A DNA stretch of 64,000 nucleotides from Dreissena polymorpha (taxonomy: Eukaryota; Mollusca; Bivalvia; Myida; Dreissenidae), in NCBI RefSeq assembly GCF_020536995.1, contig NC_068360.1, forward strand, positions 14,000,178 through 14,064,177, in the 5' to 3' direction. The position numbers were made by a program, and so were the translations under genes. Numbering within the stretch: position 1 is the first letter of the stretch; each line of letters opens with the position of its first letter. Below the pieces are notes generated by a model, which saw only the letters and a list, made by a program, of their open reading frames with translations, made no database searches and was not told the DNA's origin. Of the stretch, positions 36,287-47,830 are shown in pieces.

Positions 36287-37742
36287 TAGCTCATCTATTT
36301 TTTGAAAAAAAAAAATGAGCTATTGTCATCACCTTGGCGTCGGCGTCTCACTCTGTGTCCGCGTTGGCGTCCGGTTAAGTTTTGCGTTTAGGTCCACTTT
36401 TCTCAGAAAGTATCAATGCTATTGCATTCAAACTTGGCACACTTACTTACTATCATGAGGGGACTGGGCAGGCAAAGTTAGATAACTCTGGCATGCATTT
36501 TAACAGAATTATGTGCCCTTTTTATACTTAGAAAATTGAAAATTTTGGTTAAGTTTTGTGTTTAGGTCCATTTTATTCCTTAAGTATCAAAGCTATTGCT
36601 TTCATACTTGCAACACTTACTAACTATCATAAGGGGACTGTGCAAGCATAGTTATGTGACTCTGACTGGCATTTTGACAGAATTATGTGCCCTTTTTATA
36701 CTTTGAAAATTGAAAATTTGGTTAAGTTTTGTGTTTAGGTCCACTTTATTCCTACAGTATCAAAGCTATTGCTTTCATACTTGCAACACTTATTAACTAT
36801 CATAAGGAGACTGTGCAGGCAAAGTAATGTAACTCTGACTGGCATTTGGACGGAATTATAGGCCCTTTATACCTAGAAAATTGAAAATTTGGTTAAGTTT
36901 TGTGTTTTGGTCCTCTTTACCCCTAAAGTATCATAGATATTGCTTTCATACTTGGAACGCTCGCAAACTATCATAAGGGTACAGTAAAAGGACAAGTTGC
37001 ATAACTCTGGTTGTCATTTTTACGGAATTATGGCCCTTTTTTGACTTAGAAACTTTGAATATATGGTTAAATTTTGTGTTTCGATCCACTTTACTTCTAA
37101 AGTATCAAGGCTATTGCTTTCAAACATCAAATACTTTCATGCTATCATGAGGTTACTGTACCTGGCAGGTTGAATTTTACCTTGACCTTTGAATGACCTT
37201 GACTCTCAAGGTCAACTTATTAAACTTTGCTAAAATTGCCATAACTTCTTTATTTATGATTAGATTTGATTGATACTTTGACAAAACTACTCTTACCTGA
37301 CATACCACAATAGACTCCACCCAAACCATCCCCCGTGCCCTCCCCTCCCCCCCCCAATCACCCCCCCCCCCCCTAATTTTTTTTTTTTTTTAAGATCATC
37401 TCACAAATGACCACCACACCCTCACACTATACCCACCCCCCCCCCCCCCCCACCCCCATTTTTTTTTGAAACGGTTGAAAAACAAAAATATTTTTTTTAT
37501 ATTATTATTTTTGAAATACCGTCCAACCATCGCAGCCAAGAATCCCCTCCCCCCCCACCCCCCCCCCCCCCCCCCCCACTCCCGAATTTTTTTTATTTTT
37601 TTTTGCATTTTTTCCCGCATTTTTGGAAGATAATGTAATAAATTGCCACACACCCACAATTTTGTGATTGAAATTGAGAGTCCCTTCACCTTTAAAAAGA
37701 AAATAGATGAGCGGTCTGCACCCGCAAGGCGGTGCTCTTGTT
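36287..37742. mobile_element. Invertebrate GAGCTAT-type repeat, about 1.46 kb
   Basis: Inverted ends GCTCATCTATTTT and AAAATAGATGAGC bound a non-coding element in ACOT9 intron 3. It has about five diverged tandem units of about 172 bp, each starting near GGTTAAGTTTTGTGTTTAGG (about 36373, 36547, 36719, 36891 and 37059). A left hairpin (TAGCTCATC with ATGAGCTA) and a C-run/T-run tail at 37320-37590 are also present. I recall this repeat as widespread in bivalves. A related fragment precedes it at 36223-36275. Confidence 0.75.
37320..37590. repeat. Poly-C and poly-T low-complexity tract
   Basis: Runs of C up to about 20 alternate with T runs. Frames across it (glycine-rich on the minus strand) are artefacts. 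Such runs also make length errors likely in the assembly. Confidence 0.95.
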
Positions 37743-38127
37743 TAATAATCTTGCTTCACTCAAGGGTCATATGATTTTTAAAGACTTATTCAGTAAATAA
37801 AAAATATCTTTACTGAAAACAAAGCCACTTAGCTTTGCTATGAGATGTATAAAATAATAAAGTTTTATTATAATCAATTTGTTAAAATCATGTCCCCCTG
37901 AGGTTAAAACTTGCCTTTACCCATGGATCACATGATTTAGAGAGACTTGCATACAAAATAACTTTTAAAATGTCCTCTGAAACGGAATAGGTCACGGGTG
38001 AATATTTGGTATGTAAAATTAAAGGAGTCTTCTCATTATCATCCCCTTAGTGTCATAATCTGCAAAATAACTTAAAACATCTATAGATGAAACCACACAG
38101 CTGCTTCGATTAGTAATACTAGATTGG

Positions 38128-38516
38128 TCATTGTCGGCTCAGGAACTACTTACATGTATCCCAGGTACTCTTAAGTATACTTAAATGTACTGGGCCAGGT
38201 ACGGAAAATATACTAACACATACCCGGCCAATTAAGACTGTACCCAAGCTTTATTCCCGCCTAAAATACGATGTGGTAAAATGCGCTACAGAATACGAAA
38301 CAAAATTCTCTTTGCCAAAAATCTTCTTCAAAATGATTTTTGAGCAGGAGTTTTGATAATAGAGGCCATGTTTTAAGAATATTGACATTAATATGAACAT
38401 ACTTAATTTGAAAAAAAGCCTACAACGAACAATTTAGGGATAGAATTCCTGGGTACGTTTCAGTATATTGTCCATACCTGGTGTACATTTAAGTATACGG
38501 TACCCAAGCCATCAAT
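38128..38516. mobile_element. MITE, about 390 bp, abutting the LINE
   Basis: Inverted ends TCATTGTCGGCTC and GAGCC/CCAAGCCATCAATGA, then inverted internal blocks GTATACTTAAATGTAC with GTACATTTAAGTATAC and AATATACT with AGTATATT. No target duplication is clear. The LINE fragment begins right at its right end. Confidence 0.7.
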
Positions 38517-41500
38517 GATCATAGTGTGGTAGACTACCATATCGTATCAAGTGAATTGTTTAAATGTATTGCACACTTAAATGTACAAAATTTTGATGAC
38601 TCTGATCATTTCCCCTTGTACGCTCAGTTAAAGTTCTGAGTTATCCGACACGATAAGTTATGATCGTTATATATGGCGCAAATATGGTCATGAAACGTTC
38701 ATAGAAAATTTTACGCGTAATTTCGCGTCTTTGAAAGATAATATTTTAAGTACTATCCAAACAAATGTCAACGATGCAGCTTTAAAAATAACACATGTTT
38801 ATAAGATGTCTGCCGAACATATGCTTTTTAGGCACAAAAACCCATTACGTAAAAAACAAGAGCCTTGGTGGGACAGGCAATGCTTGTTAGCAAAACGAAA
38901 GAAATACTCTCTTTTTAGACGCTTTCGTTCGACTAATAATACCGTCGATTTTTTAAACTGTAAGGTAGCTAGATCATCTTTCAAAAACATGTGCAAGACG
39001 AAACTATGCACATATCAACGTAAAAAAACGATTTTCACTTCTAAAATCAAGCAACAATCCAAAAATGTTCTGGAAATTAGTAAGACGACACACAAAGACG
39101 GAAACGAAAAGCAATTCTGTCTCACCTGGAAATGGCGAGATTATTTTCAATCTTTACTTTACAGTGATGACCAGATTCCAATCCATAATGTCCGTTTTGA
39201 TAACAGTGACGATTATGATGTAAATAGCCCTTTTAATAGACCAATTAGAGATGAAGAAATAAGGATCAGTATATCTAAGCTGAAAACTGGTAAATCACAC
39301 GGTAAGGATGGGATAGGAGTGGAATTTTATAAAAACACACAACATATTATAATCCCGATCTTGAATAGTCTTTTTAATCAAATTTTGGATACAGGTATAT
39401 TTCCGGAATCGTGGTGCGAAAGTATTATAGTTCCAATATTTAAATCGGGCAGTATGTAAGAGCCGGTTAATTACAGAGGAATTTCACTGATTAATGTCAT
39501 GTATAAAATTTTCTCAAGCATAATTGCTGACCGTATAAATGAGTGGGCATAGAAAAACACTATCATAGAAGAGTCACAAGCCGGGTTTAGATCTGGGTAC
39601 TCGGTTGTAGATAACCTTTTTTGTCTCCAGAGCATGATTCAAAAGTATACGTCGAAACCTGGTGGTCGTTTCTACGTACTATACGTGGACTTCAAAAAGG
39701 CCTTTGATTCATTGGTTCATTTCAAGCTTTTTACCAACTTATATGACACAGGTATGAACGGCAAGATCCTAATTGTCTTGAAATCGATGTACGCAAATTT
39801 ACGCGCACATATCAAAGTGTCCGGAAATATCATCACGCAACCATTCTGCTGTAACATCGGTACCAGGCAGGGTGATTTAAGCTCACCGATAATATTTTCA
39901 TTATATATTAATAATTTAGTAAGCTACCTACGGGAACATTGTAGACATGGAATATTCATAACAAATGATATACCAGATATTTATTGTTTGATGTACGCTG
40001 ATGACGTAGCTAATTGCGCGGACACAGCATATAATCTTCAATTACATTTAACCGCTGTTACAAAATTTTGCGAAGATACTGGTATGCAGATTAACCTGAA
40101 TAAAACCGAAATCATAGTCTTCCGTAATGGTGGTCCTTTACGTAATTATGAAGCGTGGTTTCTAAATGGTCAAAAGGTTAAAGTTGTTTCAGTCTATAAA
40201 TATATGGGTCTGTTATTAACACCAAAGCTATCGTGGACAGCTGCTAAAGCCAAGTTGGTGGCACAAGCACGCAAAGCATTCTTTTCTATCAAACAGTTTC
40301 AAGCTCCGTTTGGTTATTTTACCCATAGTGACATTTTTAAACTTTTTGAGACTATGGTTGTGCCCATACTCACATTTGGGGCTGAAATATGGGGTTATGA
40401 AAACTGTGATATAATTGAAAGATCACAGATCGAATTTTGCAAATATTTCTTAGGCGTCGGCTTGACGGTTAATAACAGCATGGTCTTCGGGGAATGTGGT
40501 CGATTATCACTTTGTTGTGTGTATATTTCTTTCTGAAATGCATAAAATACTGGTTTCAGTTTCTACAGATGCCTAACCATAGATATCCAGTAAATTGTTA
40601 CAGAATGCTGAAGTCATTAGACGATATTGGAAGGAAAAATTGGGCAACATTTGTGAAGGAACTCTTATTTAAATACGGTTTTGGGTTTGTTTGGGTTTTC
40701 CCAGGACGTTGGCGATATGAATATATTTTTACAATGTTTTAAACAGCGCATACAAGACTGTAAAACCAAAGACTATCACCATGAGATGAATGCATCTCCG
40801 CGCTGCGACATTTACAAACAGTTTAAGTCAATTTTAAATCCGGAGAAATATTAAACAATAGATGTACCCTTTGAGTCACGTCGCGCATTTGCACGTTTTA
40901 GGTGTTCTAATCATAAATTGAACATTGAACTTGGCAGGCATTTTAACGTACAGCGCGAAAACTGAACATGCTTACTTTGTTTAACAAGATTTGACGTACA
41001 TGTATTGGAGAACAAATTTCATGCGTTCTTTGAGTGTCCCCAGTACACAGATATAAGAACAAGTTATTTGTATAATTGATATAATGGCCAAAGAAACGAA
41101 ACATCATTTAATATCCTAATGAGCAGCACTAATATTTCTGTTATTAAACAATGAACATTATTTGTGACGAAATTAATTAATTTCATTGGGAATATAAATT
41201 TACATTGATAACAAACTGTGTTATGTAATAATTTTCGTTGTACTTTGTTATGTAATAATTTTTGTTATATAATAGTTTCATTGAAAGACTCTACTTTTGT
41301 CACAAAATGCAAAAAATAATATTTTCAAGTCTCTCATATATGAATGATGTAGATATATACGTGTGTGCACTGGTATCACGGATTTTTGTATCTTTTGAAA
41401 ATGTGTATTTGTTAAAACACCAGTGTACAAAAAAACACAACATTTTTACAAGGTGGCATTTTATCATTATGAAATTGTAAATGAATGCTGTATTTTGGAC

Positions 41501-41541
41501 CGGAGGCCTTTATTTACATGATACCTAATAAATCTTGAATG
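38513..41541 (+). mobile_element. APE-type LINE (non-LTR retrotransposon), 5'-truncated, dead
   Basis: Begins inside the endonuclease (DHSVVDYHIVSS, then the SDHFPL motif near 38599-38616) and continues into reverse transcriptase. The long frame at 39634-40536 carries YVDFKKAFDS, GTRQGDLSSP and the catalytic YADDVA. The same frame is interrupted by TAA at 39457-39459 and TAG at 39550-39552. A frameshift near 40530 moves the rest (MPNHRYPVNCYRML onward) into another frame. The AT-rich 3' tail ends near AATAAATCTTGAAT at 41541. It is probably of the L2/CR1 kind; the clade is a guess from sequence feel. It sits in ACOT9 intron 3 in the sense orientation and cannot move by itself. Confidence 0.88.
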
Positions 41542-41582
41542 ACCAATTGAGCGTTAGAAACATCAAGTTGTTGTCCTTTTAA

Positions 41583-42085
41583 AGCCACACACCTTGAAAT
41601 AAAGTACATGTTAATCAATACATATGGATGCAATTTAAACGTGTGCAAAATTGTTTTTAAATCTAGAGCCTTGTTAGCTAGTAATTAATTATTGATTTTT
41701 AATTTAAAACCGAAAGTAGGATTTCTATACGTATATGTACATTTCGACAAATGCGATTATTTTTAAGTTTTAAGCGTAAAAAAGACGGATTTCTACCTTG
41801 TAACCACCAGATATATTCTAATTGAGATGGATAAAATTAAATCTATAGCCTAGTTAGCAAGTCATTCTTTTTTTTCAAACAGTACCGCTTTTAAAACCGA
41901 AAGTAGGATTTCTAGACGTATACGTCCATTTCGACAAACGCGATTATTGTTAAGTTTTAAAGCGCAAAAGAGACGGATTTCTACCTTGTTACCACCAGAT
42001 ATATTCTTATTGGCATAGATAAAATATGTTTCTTATTTATACTTAAATTTTCTATACCATGTAATTCATTTCAAGCTGTGTGGCT
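41583..42085. mobile_element. TTAA MITE with internal 180-bp tandem duplication
   Basis: TTAA at 41579-41582 and 42086-42089 flanks inverted termini AGCCACACACCTTGAAAT and ATTTCAAGCTGTGTGGCT. Two tandem internal units of about 180 bp share AAAACCGAAAGTAGGATTTC, TTTCGACAAA and ACGGATTTCTACCTTGT. It ends about 100 bp before ACOT9 exon 4. Confidence 0.85.
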
Positions 42086-42639
42086 TTAATCCCTGGGCAT
42101 GTAACTGGCTATGTTTCATTACAAATTGCCCACTTTAATTGTTTTATGGGCAATGTTCATGCTATGCAAATGTAACTTATTGTTTCAGTTGACATTAGTT
42201 ACGCGCACTCCCACGATTCTGCACACGCTGATATGAAGTCACCACTCAGGGTTGTCACAGCTCTGGTGGACAGAATAGGTGAGTTACTTTTGTAAATGTT
42301 GATATGCTGATTTTAGTTGTTCATATATTTGAATGCCTTTGATCATGGCTTAAGTATAGATATTGATTTTTGTGTTTAGTTTTTTTAACTTCTGTCTGAC
42401 AATATATATTGAATTATATAGTACTTTTTTGTTTTAATGATCCATTGTTGATTGACCTCAACTCCAGTAGTTGATTGGTTTAAATTTATTTTCTGTATTG
42501 ATGTATTATATGTGAAATATTACAGAAAATAGCTGCCTTGTGTGACATTAATGTTTGCACATTTTCTACTAATATAACCGGCTTGTAGCTTATTGTTTTC
42601 ACGAAGCATATGTTACAGTGGCTTTCGTAATGATAATGA

Positions 42640-42711
42640 TGATATTGATGCTGAAGATGCTGCTGCTGCTGCTGATGATGAGGATGATGATGTTGATGAT
42701 GATGATTAAAA
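42640..42711. repeat. GAT/GCT trinucleotide microsatellite
   Basis: GATGATGAT- and GCTGCTGCT-type units in the intron before ACOT9 exon 5. Confidence 0.9.
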
Positions 42712-42773
42712 TTCTGTTTTTCCTAAATGTCAGTGCTGTGTGAGCAGCCAATACTTCCTGACCGGGACATCAG

Positions 42774-44299
42774 CACCCAATTGTATAAACAGCTAAACCG
42801 GCGGTTAACCACATACCGGCTGTTAAAAGTCGGTAACATATTGGTTACTGGTCGGTAAGCGTTTGTATAAAATTTGGTTAGTTATACCGATCGGTTAAAA
42901 CCCAGTTAAAACATACCCTGCTTCCCTAGGTGGGTAAGTACAAGTAACCGAGAGGTAACTTACACAAAATGGCCGCGGCGCGCGACATTATAAAAGCTAA
43001 CCATTTAATTTAATGACGCACAGAACGTGTTTCTTATATTCTGTTATGGGTATGCCGTGTGTGATCCGATGCATCAATTTTGGCGCCCATGTTAAAATCA
43101 TTTCTCCGAGAACAGGGAACAACAAAAGTACAAACAAAAAACAAAAGACGTTCGAACTAGTATCTTACCGTTAATAATCCTTTAAAATCCATAAATAATC
43201 CATTTAATTTAATAATTGACGAGTTTGCATCTAGGGTCTTTGATAATTATTTTAGCATAGTTAAATAAAGACCCTTATGTCATCATATCATTTTTTTCAA
43301 ATAAGAACTCAATAAACTTTCTTCTTTGTCACACGCTACGTCATGTACTCTATGTACATTACTGCTGTTAAAATGAACCGGAGCAGTTTATCGAATGTGT
43401 CGTGTTCTGAGAAAAATGGGCATAATGCATGTGCTTAAACTGTCGTCCCATATTAGCCTGTGCAGTTCGCACAGGCTAATCAGGGACGACACTTTCCGCT
43501 TTTCTGACATTTTTTGTTAAAATGAAGTCCCTTCTTAGAAAAAAATCAATTTTTGGCGGAAAGTGTCGTCCCTGATTAGCCTGTGCGAACTTAACAAGCT
43601 AATCTGGGACGACACTTTGCGCACATGCATTATGCCCAGTTTTCTCAGAACACGACACAAATAATAGCCGTTGGTGAACTCGGTTGCATTTGCAGATTTC
43701 TGCATACAAAGATATATTTAAACTTGAACAATGTTTTATTTGTCTATGGTAAATTCCCTTATTGTACAAGAAAGTAAGTAAGTTTATTGTAAACATAAGC
43801 CAAATTAGAAGAATAGTCGAGCATGTTACGACGACCATGTATAATTTTTATGTTACATATAGAACAACTAGAAGAATAGACGTCTTTGTAAGCACTCTCT
43901 TGCAGTTTGGAAGCACCAGGGATTCCGCTAAATGATGCAAATCCCGACATCATTATCAATTTGTCCCTGGTCATTTTGATGAACTCATAGTTAAAATTTA
44001 CACTTTATTTTATAGTGAATTCATTTGTAAATGAATTTGATAAAAAAAAAATACATATCGCTGTTTATAAGCGTGACACTTCGCGCGAAAATTACGTCAT
44101 TATAAAATGCATTGTGGGAATGTTTTGGTTAAAGTGACTGGTGGTTAAATTCCACTATGCGCGGTTAGGTTACTTTGCGGTATATCGTGTTTATACAATC
44201 GATTTACCTTGAAGGTTACTATACCTGAATAACCGCAAATTTACCAAGGTTTGAATGTTACCGAGCGGTAACTTTAACCAGCGTTTATACAATCGGGTG
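42774..44299. mobile_element. TIR transposon inserted in ACOT9 exon 5
   Basis: Left end CACCCAATTGTATAAAC and right end GTTTATACAATCGGGTG are inverted repeats. CAG occurs on both sides (42771-42773, 44300-44302), compatible with a 3-bp duplication. The subterminal GGTTAACC- and TTACCG-type words are repeated. ATGGCCGCGGCGCGCGACAT near 42970 may be the start of a lost transposon protein. PIF/Harbinger elements also make 3-bp duplications, but the usual TWA is not seen, so the superfamily is open. A second element (43397-43659) is nested inside. Confidence 0.75.
43397..43659. mobile_element. Complete GTCGTCCC palindromic MITE, 263 bp
   Basis: Inverted ends TGTGTCGTGTTCTGAGAAAA and TTTTCTCAGAACACGACACA, with further nested inverted blocks (CATAATGCATGTGC, GATTAGCCTGTGC, GGGACGACACTTTCCGC). 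The sequence is almost entirely self-complementary. Fragments lie at 5296 and 28388. I recall this family from bivalve sequence. Confidence 0.88.
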
Positions 44300-44302
44300 C
44301 AG

Positions 44303-45227
44303 TTTTGTTCAAAAATCCAAACGCGAATCGACTGTAGATACTGCGCACACTATTTATATGTTAATGAATGTAGGTCATTTGCATCGAATCCATGTTAAAA
44401 TTGTTATTGTTAACTGTAGAATTTAAATTGATCATATTTCATTTTATTTATAACAATTGAAGAACACAGTTAATGTTTGAATAAAACATTTTGATAGTAT
44501 GATGTTGCACACACATAAATTATCAATTGTTGTTTGTTTATTCTGTGCATAAAGTATTTATAGATACACGTTGATCGTGCTAATTTGAGCTCGACCGGTA
44601 ACGTTGTATAAAGTGTCCTTAGTGCCAAGGACACATCGATTACGCCGATAACCGGTTAACATAGTTATAGTTTAAATATAACCAAATAAGGACACTTAAA
44701 ATGACGAATTTTATAACGCAAATATGTAACGATTTTATTGTAGGTAGGGATCTTCTCATTTAGCCATGGCTGTACCAGATAATTATCCGTTTTTTTTATA
44801 TCAGACTGCACTTTCTGATAATATCAATTCTGTTTGGGTAATGTATGAACGTTATGTATTACCCTCAATCGTGCATCTTAGCAAATATATTATTGAAAAC
44901 AAATCTAAAAGGCTTGAATTGCATAACATTATAAGATTTAATTCAGTGTAATATGTTCTATAAAATGTATATTAATTGTATTAAAGTAAATACGTTTTTG
45001 CTATTACAAAACGCACTTTTTGCACCAATTATGATATAAATGACCTTAACATTAACTGTGACGCTATCAGTCATAGTGGGTAACAGTAATGAGTAGGTTA
45101 GCTTTGTAGTGGCGGCTTAATCGGTAGATAATGTATTTCTTATTTAAAGTTAATCTGTTTTACTTGCTATCGAATGTCAATTGCATCCAACAAAACTATT
45201 TTATTGCTTACAAATATATTCCTGAAG
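44303..45227. other. Intergenic, nothing recognised
   Basis: The downstream half of ACOT9 would be expected here if only a transposon interrupted exon 5, but no ACOT9-like exon is seen. The 61-codon frame at 44766-44951 shows no family resemblance. Confidence 0.45.
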
Positions 45228-45290
45228 TGGTGACGGAGATGGTCTCTAAGCTGTGTTACTGCTACAGAGATCAGAAACCCTGCACTTATT
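45228..45290 (+). pseudogene. Relic of the 96-nt TNF exon
   Basis: After CCTGAAG the sequence TGGTGACGGAGATGGTCTCT encodes VTEMVSKLC, then CYRDQKP. This aligns with VTEAVYNLCDSYKDQKP in exon C of copy 3. Similarity decays after DQKP and a stop follows at 45311-45313. No microexon or TNF-domain exon was found around it, so it is an isolated exon fossil of a fourth paralog, nearest to copy 3. Confidence 0.7.
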
Positions 45291-45313
45291 ATTACTATCG
45301 CTGGCCAAAATAA

Positions 45314-47620
45314 ATCATATGGATTTTTATATCAGTGTTGAATACAGTCGCGAAGATGCGTCTTGAAGGGAAATATTACGAGAGAAAGAGCAAGATGCTG
45401 CAAGTAGACTATCTTAGTAACGACTTAAATGCTTAGTTGACTTAAATGCTCCTTGGTTTGTAAAAATGATTGAACAATATCACCAAACTGGTCCGGGCAC
45501 TTTAAAGCAGCACAATGTACTTGTTTTTACTCTTGTTTTGAAGTTTTCCCAGCGTCCGTAGCTAGTAACCATTCCCTTCAATACTTGTACAATCAAGAAT
45601 GGTGGCGCTTCCATGTTCACAATTTGTGATCAAGGCTTTCTCATCTCCATTGTTAAATCTTTAAGATATATTTTTGGTCGAAACATTAAACTTTATGCTT
45701 TTGCATGAGAAATGTTTTTCGCGATCGATAGCTGTGTAAAGCTTTCATCAAACTTACTGCTGTTGGGATAGCTGTGTTTTCATTTAGATGCGACAGACAC
45801 CGCATTGTTGCAATCGGTGTATATTCTTTTCGATAACATAACGTAATGTCGCCATACAGAGTTGAACGGGTATTATCGTGGGAGATTTTGTTACAGCTAT
45901 ACTGTAAATTAAGGAAAATACTTGGCACAAGTGTAGCCTTTGTGTTTCGACTTTTGCAGAGTCAATAACATATTACAATATAAGCATCTACATAATGGCT
46001 ACGCCCGCTAAATTTCATCAGGTATAACATGCCAGCACTCAGTTGACAAAATTACGACCTTTCGGTTATCGTAAAGACTAAAGACCACATATCTATAAAT
46101 GTTACATAAAACGCATTCTATTAAAAAACTTACGCGTCTCTCTGGTAAGATATTTTTCTAATCGAGATACAAAATATGAACTTGAATATACGTTTCGGGT
46201 TTAGAATTTATATTGCAACAAATTTCGTGAATCAACTTGAAGTCAACCTCGTTAAATTCGGACTTACAATTGAATTGCGATCTCGAAAAAAGTTGAATGT
46301 AAATAATAGTTAATAAGTCATTTTATTACATCTATATGTCAATGACTGTTAGAGTTTTTTTTTTATTTTTTTCGCGAGCGATATATTGTTGTATATTGTG
46401 TCGTAAGGGCATGACATATCGGGAATGAATTAGACCATAAAACAAGAGAATTAATGTGCATGTTTCGTAATCCCTATGTGCATTTTGACAGCTGCGCATA
46501 ATCCCTTGTAAGTGATATATTCTGGACAAAATGTAATGTAATGTATGTCATGTCATTTAATTGGCTTCAGCCCCAAATTATCTGTTCGGATCTTTCCAAT
46601 TTGTTGACGCATTATAAAGAAACATAGCTAATCTTTTATTCTCTATACTATAAGTAAATAATTACAAGTATAACATCATATTTGGTTAAAAACAAATTTT
46701 ACAAATTTTAATCTTTCTTACATCAGGATACAATTTACATTTAATGGTGCAATACTATTTGTCTTCGAGGAAATTACAAAGGGTAATGGTATCGACCAGT
46801 TTCAACTCTAAGCTAAGGTGCACAGATGGTAAGTTTTGAAAGAGCCAATCTGTATTTAGAAAAAGTTACATTATTTAAATATAATTGGAATATAAAATCT
46901 GATAATTAATACATATGTTTAGCTCTACTTGACTCGCTTTAAACATCTACGACGACATTATATTGTCTTTAATAACATCACTCCTTTATTAACCCGCTTT
47001 TTACAAAATAAAATAAAGATAAATCTTATTTAATGTACATCTATATATGTGGCAAAAATGGGATGAAAATGTCTTGCAAAAAGCTTTGGAATTTCACTTG
47101 ACTAAAAAAGTTTCAAATTACATGTTCACATATATTGGCATGTTTTCCTCTCACAGAAACATTACATTTTGGAATAAAGGGACGGTCAAATTAGACATCG
47201 CTGATTAGAAATTGTATGCGTGAACAATCAAAACATGAGTCAACAAAGATTTACGTTCCTTTTTTACAATAAAGTTTTCTAAAATACCAAACAAAAAATA
47301 AAACAATCAATCAAACAGTTGTACAAATTCGGCAATTAAACTATGACCAACTTTATAAAGTTATTAATAACACATGTTATGCACTGCTTTTTCCCTATGC
47401 ATTTTTGGAAGTGGTTGAAGTGATAAGTACTGCATTTCATATGTAAGACGAGATTAAATCTATATATCTATATAAATAATGTATTACCTGTATCTTCGTT
47501 TCCAAAGTATCTTATTCATTTAGATATGTATACAGGTTCATAAAGTTATATATTGCGATTGTTAAACTCTCAAACTATATATTTACATAAGCAACGTAAC
47601 GGGGCCATGTTTAAGATCAG
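45314..47620. other. Intergenic, nothing recognised
   Basis: AT-rich; only random short frames. Confidence 0.4.
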
Positions 47621-47664
47621 TTGATGACCGCTTCAAATCAACACATTTTTTTTATTTCCCTCAG

Positions 47665-47799
47665 GATGGAGATTGTTGAGACTGTAACAAATAAAATTAT
47701 CAGAGAACGGATGGAGATTGTTGAGACTGTAACACACAAAATTATCAGAGAACGGATGGAGATTGTTGAGACTGTAACACACAAAATTATCAGAGAACG
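47665..47799 (+). repeat. Three perfect-phase 45-bp tandem repeats
   Basis: Three 45-bp units start GATGGAGATTGTTGAGACTG at 47665, 47710 and 47755. Unit 1 differs from the others by a couple of bases. They are in frame and encode the 15-residue MEIVETVTHKIIRER three times within a frame open to 47830. A pyrimidine tract and CTCAG directly precede the first unit, like a splice acceptor. It could be an exon or a minisatellite. No partner exon was found. Confidence 0.85.
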
Positions 47800-47830
47800 C
47801 AGCCCGTTACCAAAATATATATCTTGTTAA

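Larger units (their letters stand above)
34599..42776 (+). pseudogene. ACOT9: ACOT9-like acyl-CoA thioesterase, 5' part only
   Basis: ACOT9 is a mitochondrial HotDog-fold enzyme that hydrolyses acyl-CoA to free acid and CoA. Five exons were found by homology and phase: 34599-34704 (ATG after TATAACAG, basic N-terminus MQRHVLHLPRKQ suited to mitochondrial import), 35182-35230 (REKLKLLVGGAQTTWG), 35954-36147 (VIIPLGTNP and GIRFGRILEDLD), 42189-42278 (ISYAHSHD and SPLRVVTALVDRI) and 42734 onward (LCEQPILPDRDI). These match the order of human ACOT9 segments such as VRDKL..VGAST.W, RFGRILEDLD, ALVDKI and LSPEQDI. All phases agree (1, 2, 1, 1). Intron 3 is about 6 kb and full of repeats. Exon 5 is cut by a terminal-inverted-repeat element at 42774, and no later ACOT9 exon is seen to 64 kb. 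It may be a partial duplicate, a transposon-disrupted gene or a misjoined assembly. Exons 1-4 have no stop. Confidence 0.8.

Noticed and set aside
37396-37689. 97-codon glycine/tryptophan-rich minus-strand frame
   Set aside because: It is produced by C and T runs in a low-complexity tract.
42640-42711. Acidic poly-Asp-like coding stretch
   Set aside because: It is a GAT/GCT microsatellite in an intron without frame or splice support.
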